Origin: Pleurodeles waltl
Lineage: Eukaryota; Chordata; Amphibia; Caudata; Salamandridae
DNA: 64,000 nt
Direction of reading: 5' to 3'
NCBI RefSeq assembly: GCF_031143425.1
Contig: NC_090445.1
Coordinates: forward strand, 1,574,216,049-1,574,280,048
Every line of letters begins with the position of its first letter. Positions within the stretch are counted from its first letter, which is position 1. Position numbers and translations under genes: made by a program. This document shows positions 11,653-21,326 of the stretch, one piece after another. The notes below the pieces were generated by a model. That model did no database searches and was not told the origin of the DNA. It saw nothing but the letters and a program-made list of their open reading frames with translations.

Positions 11653-13497
11653 ATGTCGCAGAGAAAGTCTGGATTTAAGCCTTGTCGTGAGTGTGGAGGC
11701 AAGATGTCGGTGACGGATCCTCATTCCGATTGCCTTTGGTGTTTGAGCTCCGACCACGACGTCTCGACTTGTGATTCATGCCAGCACATGAATCCAAAGG
11801 CCCTCAAGGAACGTGAGGCGAAGCTGTTTATGGCTAAATCGAAGGAGAAGCATCACAAGAAGTCTTCTTCTCCAAGACATCGGCGTCATCGAGACTCCCG
11901 GCGCCGTAGAGATTCTCGGCGTCATTCGAAGGAGACTCGTTCCAGGTCTTCGGATCGGCGCCGAAGGACATGGGAGATCAGTCCCACGGTTACGCCGCAT
12001 CCTTCGACGCCGTTGCCCTCTCCGGCGTCTCCAACTTCACCTGGACAGGCGTCGGTGATTGAGGTATTGGAGCCTCAGGTGTTTTCTCCGGCGCAGACGC
12101 CGAGGCCGGCGTCGGGGTCGCCTCCGAGACAGGCACCTCAGTATCCGGCTTTTCCCACCCCTGGAGCCGATAGTTCCGCATTCTTGAATGCGATGTATGC
12201 CATCTTCCAACAAATGGCTCCAGGGGGTGCTCCAGCTGGGCCTTTGGCCTTTTCTTTGGGTGATCCTGCGCCTCTTCGGCCGGCACCCTTTATGCCCTTT
12301 CTCCCTTTTGGGAACGTGGGCTCGGCGCCAGTGTCGGCGCCGGTGGCTGCTCCGGTGGCTTCAGAAGGATTGGCCCCGGGGATTTCCATCCCGTCGACGT
12401 CGAAGTCGGGATTTCGGCCTGTGACTCCGGTGGGTCCATCTGCTTCAGCTGCTCTTTTTTCGGCGCCGAAGTTACCTGTGGCGCCGGACGCGGCGTCGGT
12501 GGCTTCTGAAGATCGGCGCCGATCTTCGACTTCGGCGGAGGCATTGTCGACTCCGCGTATTGAACAGCGACTTCATTCCAGGAGACGTGCTCTCCGTGTA
12601 TTAGAAGAGCAGGAGTACCAACGAGCCCTGGAGGAAGGAGAGCTAGAGGACTCGGGTGATGGGCTGGGTGGACTGGAGTCGGCCAGTGGGCTGGACACTT
12701 CCCCTGAGTGGGATCTTTCGTCCCCGGGGGAATATACTGAGGAGGCTGCTTCCTTTCATGCAGTGGTACGGAAGGCAGCTAGTTTTTTGGACCTGCCTTT
12801 GCCGGTGGTGGAGGCTAAACAAAACCTTTTAACAGAGGTGCTACATCCGGCCTCAGCTGCGGCGGAGCCTCTGTTGCCATTTAATGACGCTCTGCTGGAT
12901 CCGGTGATAGAGGTGTGGAAGAGGCCGGCATCTTCCCCAGCAGTTCACAGAGCCGTGGCCAGGAGGTATCGGGCGGCTCCGACTGACCCTGGGTTTCTAT
13001 CTAGGCACCCTACGCCGGAGAGCTTGGTGGTGCAGGCCTCCTGTTCATCCAAGTCAGCGCCTGGTTCTTTCCCGACGGTGCCTGGGGACAGAGATTCAAA
13101 GAAGCTAGAGGCGCAGTCGAAGAAGATTTTTTCGTCCTGCAGTCTGGCGTTAAAAGCTACCAATGCAACCTGTATCCTGGGGAGGTATATTCATGCTCTG
13201 ATGGATGACATTTCCTCATCGTTTACAGAGCTTCCCCAGGGTCTTTTGGATCTTGTCTCAAATGCCCAGGCTGCTGCGACCCAGATTATCCAGACGGGAC
13301 TGGATACCACCGACTCGGTAGCCAGAGCAATGGGCACAACTGTGGTGGCAAGGAGACAGGCCTGGCTCCGTAACTCGGGCTTTTCTGCAGATGTACAGTC
13401 CACATTGTTGGATCTCCCGTTTGATGGGGACAAACTGTTTGGAGCCAAGGCTGATTCGGTCTTGGAACGTTTTAAGGAAAGCAGGGCCCACGGCTAA
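11653..13497 (+). CDS. DIRS ORF1, gag-like protein
   Basis: This is a 614-residue gag-like protein, presumed to package element RNA. I chose the ATG at 11653 because the frame's upstream GTG is not a eukaryotic start. The N-terminus has a Cys-rich module with CRECGG near residue 11, CLWC near 27 and CDSC near 40, which could bind zinc. It is followed at about residues 60-110 by a basic Ser/Arg-rich stretch resembling RS domains. The middle is Pro/Ala/Ser-rich and low complexity, with many GGCGCC and CGTCG-type codon pairs. The C-terminal third (PGEYTEEAASFHAVVRKAA onward) is more ordered. The frame ends at 13497, but an Arg/Gly-rich segment (RRFRGFGRGSS) continues in the +2 frame to 13735 and may be the natural C-terminus. 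Confidence 0.85.
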   Translation: MSQRKSGFKPCRECGGKMSVTDPHSDCLWCLSSDHDVSTCDSCQHMNPKALKEREAKLFMAKSKEKHHKKSSSPRHRRHRDSRRRRDSRRHSKETRSRSSDRRRRTWEISPTVTPHPSTPLPSPASPTSPGQASVIEVLEPQVFSPAQTPRPASGSPPRQAPQYPAFPTPGADSSAFLNAMYAIFQQMAPGGAPAGPLAFSLGDPAPLRPAPFMPFLPFGNVGSAPVSAPVAAPVASEGLAPGISIPSTSKSGFRPVTPVGPSASAALFSAPKLPVAPDAASVASEDRRRSSTSAEALSTPRIEQRLHSRRRALRVLEEQEYQRALEEGELEDSGDGLGGLESASGLDTSPEWDLSSPGEYTEEAASFHAVVRKAASFLDLPLPVVEAKQNLLTEVLHPASAAAEPLLPFNDALLDPVIEVWKRPASSPAVHRAVARRYRAAPTDPGFLSRHPTPESLVVQASCSSKSAPGSFPTVPGDRDSKKLEAQSKKIFSSCSLALKATNATCILGRYIHALMDDISSSFTELPQGLLDLVSNAQAAATQIIQTGLDTTDSVARAMGTTVVARRQAWLRNSGFSADVQSTLLDLPFDGDKLFGAKADSVLERFKESRAHG

Positions 13498-13798
13498 GTC
13501 GTTAGGGCTCCAAGCTCCTTCTTCCACGGCCTCTTCCAGATTTTTCAGGAGGTTTCGTGGATTTGGGCGTGGCTCTTCCTCCTCTTCCTTTCGGGGAAGG
13601 TATCAGCAACCTGCCTCTTCCCATCCCTATAGATCTTTCAGGGGGAGAGGTAGGGTCCGCACCAGAGGAGCCTCTCAGCAGCACTCTGCCTCTTCCTCAT
13701 CCTCTGGCGGGGTGCAGCAGGGAAAGCAGCCTTAGGCTTCCACCATTTCCCACTCACTCCTCTCCTGTAGGGGGAAGATTACAGCATTTTCTCACCAA

Positions 13799-15643
13799 AT
13801 GGAAGACTGTTACAACGGACACTTGGGTTCTCAGTATTGTGGGAAAAGGCTACACCCTTCCCTTTCGGGAGTTCCCGCCCCTCATCCCGCCCGCCCTTCT
13901 TATTGTTCAGAAGAACACCTCCTGTTGCTAGAACAGGAGGTACAAGCCCTCCTTTCCAAGGGCGCAGTGGAGTTGGTCCCAGAGCAGGAAAGGGGTCGAG
14001 GATGTTACTCAAGGTATTTCCTGATTCCCAAGAAGGATGGTCGTTTGAGACCAATTCTGGACCTGAGGATCTTGAATTGGTTCCTCAAGCAGGAAAAATT
14101 CAAGATGCTGACCCTAGCACAGGTGCTTTTGGCGTTGAACAAGGAAGACTGGATGGTGTCTGTCGACTTGCAGGATGCTTACTTTCATATCCCGATACTC
14201 AAGTCACACAGGAAGTATCTCCGGTTTGTGGTGGGATCGCAACACTATCAGTTTGCGGTCCTTCCGTTTGGTCTTACTTCAGCCCCTCGAGTCTTCACGA
14301 AGGTGATGTCGGTGGTTGCGGCAGAACTCAGAAGGAAGGGGATAGCAGTATTCCCTTACTTGGACGACTGGTTGATCAAAGCCAAGTCCCCGGAGCTTGT
14401 GTCGCATCATCTGCAGTCAACAACCCAGTTGTTGTTCGACCTGGGTTTTTCGGTGAACGAGCCCAAATCTCACCTAGAGCCCTCTCAGCGCCTCCTGTTC
14501 ATAGGGGCAGTACTGGATACAACATTGGGTCGGGCCTTTCCTCCGCCTCAGCGGATTCAAGATATTCAGGATTTGGTTCCAATGTTTCAAAATGGAGCGG
14601 TAGTTCCAGTTCTCAAGGTCCTTCGTCTGCTCGGTCTTTTTGCCTCCTGCATTCTGTTGGTCACGCATGCTCGCTGGCACATGAGGGCTCTTCAGTGGTG
14701 CCTCCGAAGGCAGTGGTCTCAACACAAAGGGGATCTAGAGGGTACTGTCATGATCTCCAGAGATGCTGCTGTGGATTTGAGATGGTGGATTGCAAGCAAC
14801 AATCTTTCACAAGGAAAGCCGTTCCAGCAGTCGCCACCAGTGGCCACAGTCATAACGGATGCTTCCACTCTAGGGTGGGGAGCTCATCTGGGGGATCTGG
14901 AGATCAAAGGTCTTTGGTCTCCAGAGGAACAGATTTTTCACATCAATCTGTTAGAGTTACGGGCTGTACGTCTGGCTCTCAAGGCCTTCCTCCCTTCCCT
15001 TCGTGGTCAGTCGGTACAGGTCCTAACGGACAATACTACCACGATGTGGTACATAAACAAGCAGGGAGGAGTGGGGTCGTACCTTCTCTGCAGAGAAGCT
15101 CTTCGACTATGGTCCTGGGCAAAGGACCATCAGATTTGCTTGATAGCAAACCATCTGGCCGGAGTCTTGAACGTGCGTGCGGACAGTCTCAGTCGCCATT
15201 TCTCGGCAGACCACGAGTGGCGTCTCCATCCAGATCAAGTCCGTTTAATCTTCCAGAGGTGGGGATTTCCTCGGGTAGATCTGTTTGCCACTCGAGAGAA
15301 CGCGCATTGTCCGTTGTTCTGCAGCCTCCAGTATCCGATGCAGGGAGCGTTGGGGGACGCGTTTCAAATAACCTGGTGCGGCCAGTTGCTTTACGCGTTT
15401 CCTCCCATACCCTTGATTCCTCGAGTATTGAGGAAGATTCGCCAGGACCGGGCTCTAGTCATCCTAATAGCTCCGGATTGGCCAAGGAGGGTATGGTACT
15501 CCGACCTTCTCCAACTCTCAATGTGCCCTCCGCTCCGTCTCCCTTTCAGGGCAGACCTCCTCTCGCAGTCGCAGGGGCAGGTTCTACACCCCAACCTCCA
15601 GAGTCTGCACCTACATGCCTGGAGATTGAACGGGGCAACCTGA
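13799..15643 (+). CDS. DIRS ORF2, reverse transcriptase, RNase H and methyltransferase-like region
   Basis: A 614-residue ORF from ATG 13799. The reverse transcriptase spans about residues 40-260, with FLIPKKDGRLRPILDLR, VDLQDAYFHIPI, LPFGLTSAPRVFTKVM and the catalytic YLDD near residue 187. RNase H spans about residues 345-470, with TDASTLGWGAHL (Asp near 354), NLLELRAV and LTDNTTTMWYINKQGG, ending at ADSLSRHF. The remaining C-terminal part (VDLFATRENAHCP, YAFPPIPLIPRVLRKI) matches the DIRS-type methyltransferase-like segment. The enzyme copies element RNA into DNA. The 3' end overlaps the recombinase frame. All key RT and RNase H motifs are present, so the protein is probably functional. 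Confidence 0.92.
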   Translation: MEDCYNGHLGSQYCGKRLHPSLSGVPAPHPARPSYCSEEHLLLLEQEVQALLSKGAVELVPEQERGRGCYSRYFLIPKKDGRLRPILDLRILNWFLKQEKFKMLTLAQVLLALNKEDWMVSVDLQDAYFHIPILKSHRKYLRFVVGSQHYQFAVLPFGLTSAPRVFTKVMSVVAAELRRKGIAVFPYLDDWLIKAKSPELVSHHLQSTTQLLFDLGFSVNEPKSHLEPSQRLLFIGAVLDTTLGRAFPPPQRIQDIQDLVPMFQNGAVVPVLKVLRLLGLFASCILLVTHARWHMRALQWCLRRQWSQHKGDLEGTVMISRDAAVDLRWWIASNNLSQGKPFQQSPPVATVITDASTLGWGAHLGDLEIKGLWSPEEQIFHINLLELRAVRLALKAFLPSLRGQSVQVLTDNTTTMWYINKQGGVGSYLLCREALRLWSWAKDHQICLIANHLAGVLNVRADSLSRHFSADHEWRLHPDQVRLIFQRWGFPRVDLFATRENAHCPLFCSLQYPMQGALGDAFQITWCGQLLYAFPPIPLIPRVLRKIRQDRALVILIAPDWPRRVWYSDLLQLSMCPPLRLPFRADLLSQSQGQVLHPNLQSLHLHAWRLNGAT

Positions 15644-16671
15644 GTTCCTTCTCTCTCCCGCCTGAGGTAGTGGATGTTATATTAGCGGCCAGGCGACACT
15701 CCACTAAATCTATCTACGCTAATAGGTGGTCTAAATTTGTTGCGTGGTGTGGAGAGAGGCAGATTGATCCTTTGCATTCTCATCTATCGGACGTTTTGTC
15801 TTTTGCTCTGTCTCTAGCGCAGAAAGGTTGTGCAGTGGCTACAATTAAGGGTTATTTATCGGCCTTGTCAGCCTTCATATGTCTTCCAGACCAACCATCT
15901 TTATTTAAATCCCCTATTGTTATCAGATTCCTGAAAGGTCTTCTAAATAAATATCCTCCAAAGCCATTCGTTATGCCGCAATGGGATTTGTCCTTGGTCC
16001 TGACTTTCCTTATGGGGTCCCCTTTTGAACCTATGCATTCTTGCCCCTTAAGGTATTTGGTTTTAAAAACAGTCTTCTTGATAGCTATAACATCAGCAAG
16101 GAGAGTGAGTGATTTGCAGGCCTTATCAGTAAAGCCCCCTTATACAACTTTTTATGGGGATAAGGTGGTGTTGAGGACCAAGGCTGCTTTCCTCCCGAAG
16201 GTTGTTTCACCCTTCCATTTGGCTCAGGCAATTACTTTGTCCACGTTCTATCCTCCGCCTCATCCTTCCAAAGAGGAAGAAAGACTGCACCGTCTGGACC
16301 CAAAGAGAGCGTTGAGCTTTTTTATTGATAGAACAAAGGATTTCAGGCTGGAGGATCAGCTGTTTATTGGATACGTGGGCAAGAGGAGAGGAAAGGCAGT
16401 CCACAAGAGAACACTGTCCAGGTGGGTTGTTCTTTGCATTAAAACCTGTTACTCTTTGGCAAAGAAGGATCCTCCTGAGGGCATTAGAGCTCATTCCACC
16501 AGAGCTAAGTCGGCCACTTCGGCCTTGGCCAGGGGTGTTCCTGTGGTCGACATCTGCAAGGCCGCAACTTGGTCGTCCCTTCACACTTTTGCAAAACATT
16601 ACTGTTTGGATTCTGAGGTTAGAAGAGACGGCCATTTTGCACGGTCAGTGCTGCAGGATTTCTTGGTTTGA
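15493..16671 (+). CDS. DIRS ORF3, tyrosine recombinase
   Basis: A phage-integrase-family tyrosine recombinase that would insert circular element DNA. The SAM-like core-binding domain starts near ARRHSTKSIYANRW (about 15690) and the catalytic domain follows. Catalytic residues are visible as SARRVSDL (Arg I, about 16093-16116), HSTRAKSA (His-x-x-Arg, about 16491-16514), ATWSS (about 16565-16579) and the HYC tyrosine (about 16597). I chose the in-frame ATG at 15493, which gives 392 residues. The frame is open without a stop from 13837, overlapping the RT in another frame, so the true start is uncertain. It overlaps ORF2 by about 150 bases from this ATG. No catalytic residue is missing. Confidence 0.9.
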   Translation: MVLRPSPTLNVPSAPSPFQGRPPLAVAGAGSTPQPPESAPTCLEIERGNLSSFSLPPEVVDVILAARRHSTKSIYANRWSKFVAWCGERQIDPLHSHLSDVLSFALSLAQKGCAVATIKGYLSALSAFICLPDQPSLFKSPIVIRFLKGLLNKYPPKPFVMPQWDLSLVLTFLMGSPFEPMHSCPLRYLVLKTVFLIAITSARRVSDLQALSVKPPYTTFYGDKVVLRTKAAFLPKVVSPFHLAQAITLSTFYPPPHPSKEEERLHRLDPKRALSFFIDRTKDFRLEDQLFIGYVGKRRGKAVHKRTLSRWVVLCIKTCYSLAKKDPPEGIRAHSTRAKSATSALARGVPVVDICKAATWSSLHTFAKHYCLDSEVRRDGHFARSVLQDFLV

Positions 16672-16715
16672 CCATTTAGGCACCCACCGCCGGGCGTGGT
16701 ACTGCTTTGGGACTC

Positions 16716-16826
16716 TATTCATTAGGTGAGGAATCCACAGGTAGTTGTATCCATCAGAAGAACGAGTTACTTACCTTCGGTAACGACTTTTCTGGTGGAT
16801 ACATTAGCTACCTGTGGATTCCTCAC
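16716..16826. repeat. DIRS internal complementary region
   Basis: Bases 16716 to about 16758 are the reverse complement of the element's left outer end (11371-11416). Bases about 16755-16826 are the reverse complement of its right outer end (17275-17346). The two join at CAGAAGAACGAG, which looks like the circle junction of the element. This region templates completion of the ends during DIRS replication. Confidence 0.92.
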
Positions 16827-16915
16827 GGTCCCACCCGCCTCCCCGTTGCCTTTCTGGTCTTACCAAGTAATCCTTGAGTGCGCTCCTCTTGGTCTTTGAG
16901 GGTGCAATAGATGTT

Positions 16916-17022
16916 GTATATAATATATTTATATATATGTATATATGTATATATCTTTGTGTATATACTTGATGTGTGTATATATTTTAAAAAGAGAGAG
17001 TTATATATATATATATAAAAGA
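16916..17022. repeat. AT-rich (TA/TG) microsatellite in DIRS 3' region
   Basis: An imperfect (TA)n/(TATG)n tract lies between the internal complementary region and the right inverted repeat. It carries no coding signal. Confidence 0.85.
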
Positions 17023-17130
17023 TTTACAGTTATTCATGCAATGTTGTGTATCTTTACAATATAATGGGATGTTGCCTTGCTCTTTCATTGCATTGCCTGG
17101 TTGTTCTCATGCACGTAAAAAATGATTGGT

Positions 17131-17347
17131 ACTGACGTCCGCACGTCGTCGAGGACCTCTTATTGCCTGTATGACGTCAGACGGCGTCGCGTGGGCTAGA
17201 GTGACGTCCTCGTCGACGTGCAGAGACTAGTAAGAAGATTTCCGTCGAATGCTGGCGCCATGGGAGTATTCATTAGGTGAGGAATCCACAGGTAGCTAAT
17301 GTATCCACCAGAAAAGTCGTTACCGAAGGTAAGTAACTCGTTCTTCT
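17131..17347 (-). repeat. Right inverted terminal repeat of DIRS element
   Basis: This is the reverse complement of 11370-11550 plus a further 30-40 outer bases (through GTAACGACTTTTCTGG on the complement) shared only with the internal complementary region. It carries the same CRE palindrome at 17172-17179. Confidence 0.92.
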
Positions 17348-20300
17348 ACAGCAAACATTTTCAAGGCAAGTAATTACCACAGGCATGCTCATTTGCACAG
17401 GTGGACATTCTTGTCTTTGATAGTACACTAAAACCAAACCCATTGGCTTTCTAAATGCTTGGTTGAGTTTAATGAAGACTTTGCGTATCATAAGTGGTTG
17501 TTTTACCCTAATGGTAGAAGCCAACTTTTCATGGCAGAGTTATTTTTGGCAGGGATATAAACAGCCAGTAGAAATAGAAATATTTGAGGATGTCAGGATT
17601 GGGAGATTTTGTTGGCAAAATTGTTAGAATTTGGACGCATGTTAGTGTGCAGTTAGATGGTGTTGGCTGTGGACAGTGAAACAGCAATTTTGAGGTCTTC
17701 ACACGTGCAATAGATGCCACTTGCTAATTCATGTTTTCACTGAGCACAAATAATCCTGTATTGTTGAGGAGCTAGCAAGTCACTGAATGTGTGGTAAGTA
17801 AGGATTTGTTGATCCATTGAATGTTCAAATCAGTGTCGAACACAATTGTGGACGTTTTTGAGTAATGAGCATTGGATTACTTCTCAATTGGTAGCATGCA
17901 CATTAGCTGTAAGTGTGGAAGTATGAAGGGGATACTTATAGTTAGAATAGGAGTTGGCATTAATAGGTGTGTGTATGGATAAGTGCAAAAGTAAAAGCTG
18001 AAGGATGAGTACTAATATTTGAGGTACAAGTAGGGATCGTGTAGTAGGCATGTGTGAGTAAGGATAGGTAGTTAGAGGAGGGGGTTTGAATCAAAGTAAA
18101 ATTAGTGATATAAGTAGGAGTCAGATAAGAAGTGGGGGGAGTGATGTGATCAGGGATTAGTGTAGAGTGGAACTAGGCAAAACGGTGTACCTTCATTACA
18201 GTGTAAGGATTCTGCTGAACCCGGCATTGGGGTGGGAGATGGAGTGGAGGTAGCCTTGAAGTTTGGAGTAAGGATATATGTAGGCTAGTGATTACAGCCT
18301 GAGGTGGGTTAGTGATAGATGTAGGCATAAGGTGGGAATAAACAGAGGTGCACCACGTTGCAGTCCATGGACTCTTCACCATCTAAGCACTGGAATGGCA
18401 ACCCTCTTTAGTTGAACTGATACATGGTACTGGTAGACCAATAGCATGACAGGAAAAAGTAAATATTCCTGGGCTGATTGAAAAGGTATGTAAAATGTAT
18501 AAGGATGGCATCAAATAGAAGAGTCAGAGTGATTAAAACCGCCGAGGTGAGGGTGAGGAAAGAGGGACTGCAAACTTTAGGAGTGTTTAAGAAAGTACTT
18601 AGCTACACCATCATGCTTTAGTATTATATGTATTAAAGGGAGTGTTTAAACATAAACTGAGAAACACTCCTGCCCCAATGACAAAGCTATTAGTAAACTA
18701 AGAGGCAAGTCATGCCCGAATTATGTGTACCCCAAATGTGGGCTAGACTTATTATACATGAAGCAAACGTTTAGTGTATTTAATCAAACAAAACAGGATT
18801 TTTTTTTACAGCAGAAATGCTGAACTCACATATTTGAAGGTGCACTCATATGTGAGAATGAAGAAAAAGGTGACTGTAAAATACAATATTTGGCTAGGAT
18901 CACACAATTTGAGACCCGTTTCTGGGTCAAGTACATTACAGCTAGGTCGAGTGGATTACTCAAGATACTCGACCTGCAGGTCTAGTAACATTTTAATGAT
19001 TTTTCGAGGCCTGATTACCCTTTGTGGTGCTTGATACCGACCTGGGTTCATAGCTCTATAGTGGGAATTCGCATGGGTCACCAACTTACTGCTTCACCTT
19101 TTCTTCACCTCAAGCCTCACCTGTGCTTTGGAGATGCTCACTAGACTTGCAATCTATGGTGAATCTTCCTGCTAGTGGCTGGAAACAACCTACTGCTCCC
19201 CAACCTATCCTTGATTCTGCAAGCCCCCCCTCTCGTTGGATGATTTCTTTCTAAATTTCTAAAGGAGAAACCAACTTTTCAGGAAATCAGACAACTGTTG
19301 CTGGAAAGCTATCTCTTCTTCCATACGCAGCCATTCTAATAGAAGCTCAAAGATAAAAAAACATCCTGCAGGCACTTTGTTATTTTTTTTTCAAATCTGT
19401 TTATTGCTTTTTTTTGTATTTTTCACTTTGCATGACTTTTCGGGCATACAAATGTTCATTGCTCTTGTTGTCATAGTTAAATTAAAAATAAAAACGGTCC
19501 ATGTATCAGAGACATAAATGACAATACGCATACAGGGTCCACAGGGATAGGTCATGTTTCATAATTGCATCTCAGCGGTGCAGTTGTTAGAGCATAGGTG
19601 TCTATTCTTTTAGCTAATTATATCTGCATGCCCCAAAGAAATCACTAATCAGTATACGATGTATATGGGCTACATGAGTTTATAATGCGCAATAACAGAA
19701 TCAAACAGAATGTTTCAGCAAATAATGAAGATAAAGACAATAACATAACTAGAACAACAAATTTATGAGATACCTCAGCCCCTAACCTCATAATCCCCCC
19801 ACATGCCACCGGATGTAGGCACATTGTGTTATAATGTTTCTCATTCCATGCACTTATAGGCACTTTATCTGTGTCACAAAGGGAGGTAGCAATGTCCCTC
19901 CCTCCTCCAAAACGCATTTGATGTGGCACCCTTGCAGGGTTTGCTCCTACTGCTATGTACATAGACTTGTTCCCTTTAAACACCTATGCTCAGACTTGCA
20001 TAAGTGTGGTTTATTAGGATGAAAAACAACTTTCAATCAATGGCTCAATTGTAATACCAACGTTCGTGTTTATGTCAAATTCACATTCACTTTATTTCGG
20101 TCACAAATGTTGCCATAAAAGAACACATAAAACATAACAAACCATCACTTTTAAAAAGATAAAGAAAGGTAAAAATACAGTTTTGATAAAAATCAGCGAG
20201 CAAGCAGTTCATCACCATTACATGAATTGTTCACGTGGCAAAAACAACAAATTACACACTAGTTGTTATCTTGCGTAACAGGTTGATACTTACAAAGTGC

Positions 20301-20560
20301 ATAGTGCCAAGATCACAAATTTGGTTCAATAAAGTGCGTTTAACTTTCATCGGAAAATAACGCCTTGCAGTTAAAACATAAATGATTTCCTTCTACTAAC
20401 TGCACATTTTAGTAAAGAACAAATGTTAACACAACATAATTGGAATTAAGAACCTTTTTGTGAGATCAGTAAAACATTTACAAAAGAAAGTAAAATGCAG
20501 CAGACCTTGTGAGGATAGATTTGTCACACGGACATAGCAGAACTTTTGAGGGCTCAAATT
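17348..20560. other. Unassigned non-coding DNA
   Basis: No coding region or known element is recognisable. About 17880-18400 is purine-rich on the + strand with many degenerate 'gtaaggata' and 'gtaggagt' words, so it may be an old decayed tandem repeat. T-rich tracts lie near 19385-19430. Confidence 0.5.
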
Positions 20561-20639
20561 GGCCAAGAGGGGAACCAGGGTATCACCTCACAAAACCTAA
20601 CCTAAACCTAGTGAGCAGCAGCCTGTCACAAGAGCCATC

Positions 20640-21318
20640 AATCCTCTCTAGGGATGGAGAAATGTGAATCTCTGGATACTTTTTGACAGACCATTTATGA
20701 AATTTGTGGTCCTCCCTGGGGGCTCTCAAACTTTCCTTAAATGAGGATTTGACCCACAATATATCCTTTTCTTATGATGAAAGGGCTGGTGAAAAGTTCG
20801 ACCTACCCATCTTTCATGATTCAGTTTTGATCTAATCAAACCAGGGAATTTTCATGCTTCCCTCACATGCGAGGCAATCATTGATGATCTCTTTATTCAA
20901 CGAAGCATGTGGATTAGCCCAGCTACAACACCACAAAAGCAAGGGAGCCAAATTAATGGCATCCTCTGCATACTCCATCCCCAGCTCCTGGTGTATAATA
21001 TATGTAGCTCATGCAGGTCGAACGCCTGAAAGTCGCCTAGACACCCTGTTTTGCTGCACTTGGATGGGGCTTGTGTTTGAGTATCCCCAGATTCCTGCGC
21101 CATAAGTAAGGACCAGGAGGCACTTCCTCATATAGCCTTCCAGAAGAGGGGCTACTGTTTTTTCCCCCAGTGGGCCAGCCAAATTGAAAATGTGGACCAC
21201 CAAGCTTAAAAAGTTTTGCCTCTCTTTGGTTGGTCATGGTCCCCGATTACTCATAGCATCCATAAGTACCCCCAAGTATGAAAACTCCTCAGTCTGGGCA
21301 ACAGGATGACTGTGCAGA
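20640..21318 (-). pseudogene. LINE reverse transcriptase C-terminal fragment
   Basis: Read on the minus strand, broken frames give AQTEEFSYLGVLMD, then VPPGPYLWRRNLGI, a QVQQNRVSRRLSGVRPA block and WGWSMQRMPL. This is the usual order after the YADD region in non-LTR retrotransposons: the F-K/S-YLG block, an LxYGxExW-like block, then QNRxxRRLLGVRP. Frameshifts and stops show it is dead. The upstream coding part continues at 23095, beyond an inserted hAT element. I cannot place the clade with confidence from so short a fragment. Confidence 0.7.
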
Positions 21319-21326
21319 TAGATGAT

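Larger units (their letters stand above)
11370..17347 (+). mobile_element. DIRS-type tyrosine-recombinase retrotransposon, near intact
   Basis: The element has the full DIRS layout: inverted terminal repeats at 11370-11550 and 17131-17347, three + strand ORFs (gag-like, RT/RNase H/methyltransferase-like, tyrosine recombinase), and an internal complementary region at 16716-16826 that joins the complements of both outer ends. It is about 5.98 kb long. RT and recombinase catalytic residues are all visible and both frames are open. No target-site duplication is seen, as expected for recombinase-mediated insertion. The main possible defect is the frame change between the end of ORF1 and an Arg/Gly-rich continuation at 13490-13735. 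Of the elements in this window, it is the likeliest to have been active recently. Confidence 0.95.

Noticed and set aside
13480..13500. GGGCCCA near the end of DIRS ORF1 as a -1 frameshift slippery site
   Set aside because: The heptamer is not in the required phase relative to the ORF1 codons, and the continuing frame needs a +1 (or -2) shift rather than -1.
13837..15490. A 550-residue Ser/Gly-rich protein upstream of the recombinase domain
   Set aside because: It lies entirely in the alternative frame of a clearly conserved RT/RNase H gene. Its listed start is a TTG, so I only note it as a question.
20854..21105. Plus-strand frame at 20.9 kb as a gene
   Set aside because: The minus strand of the same stretch carries the LINE reverse transcriptase blocks, so the plus frame is its shadow.
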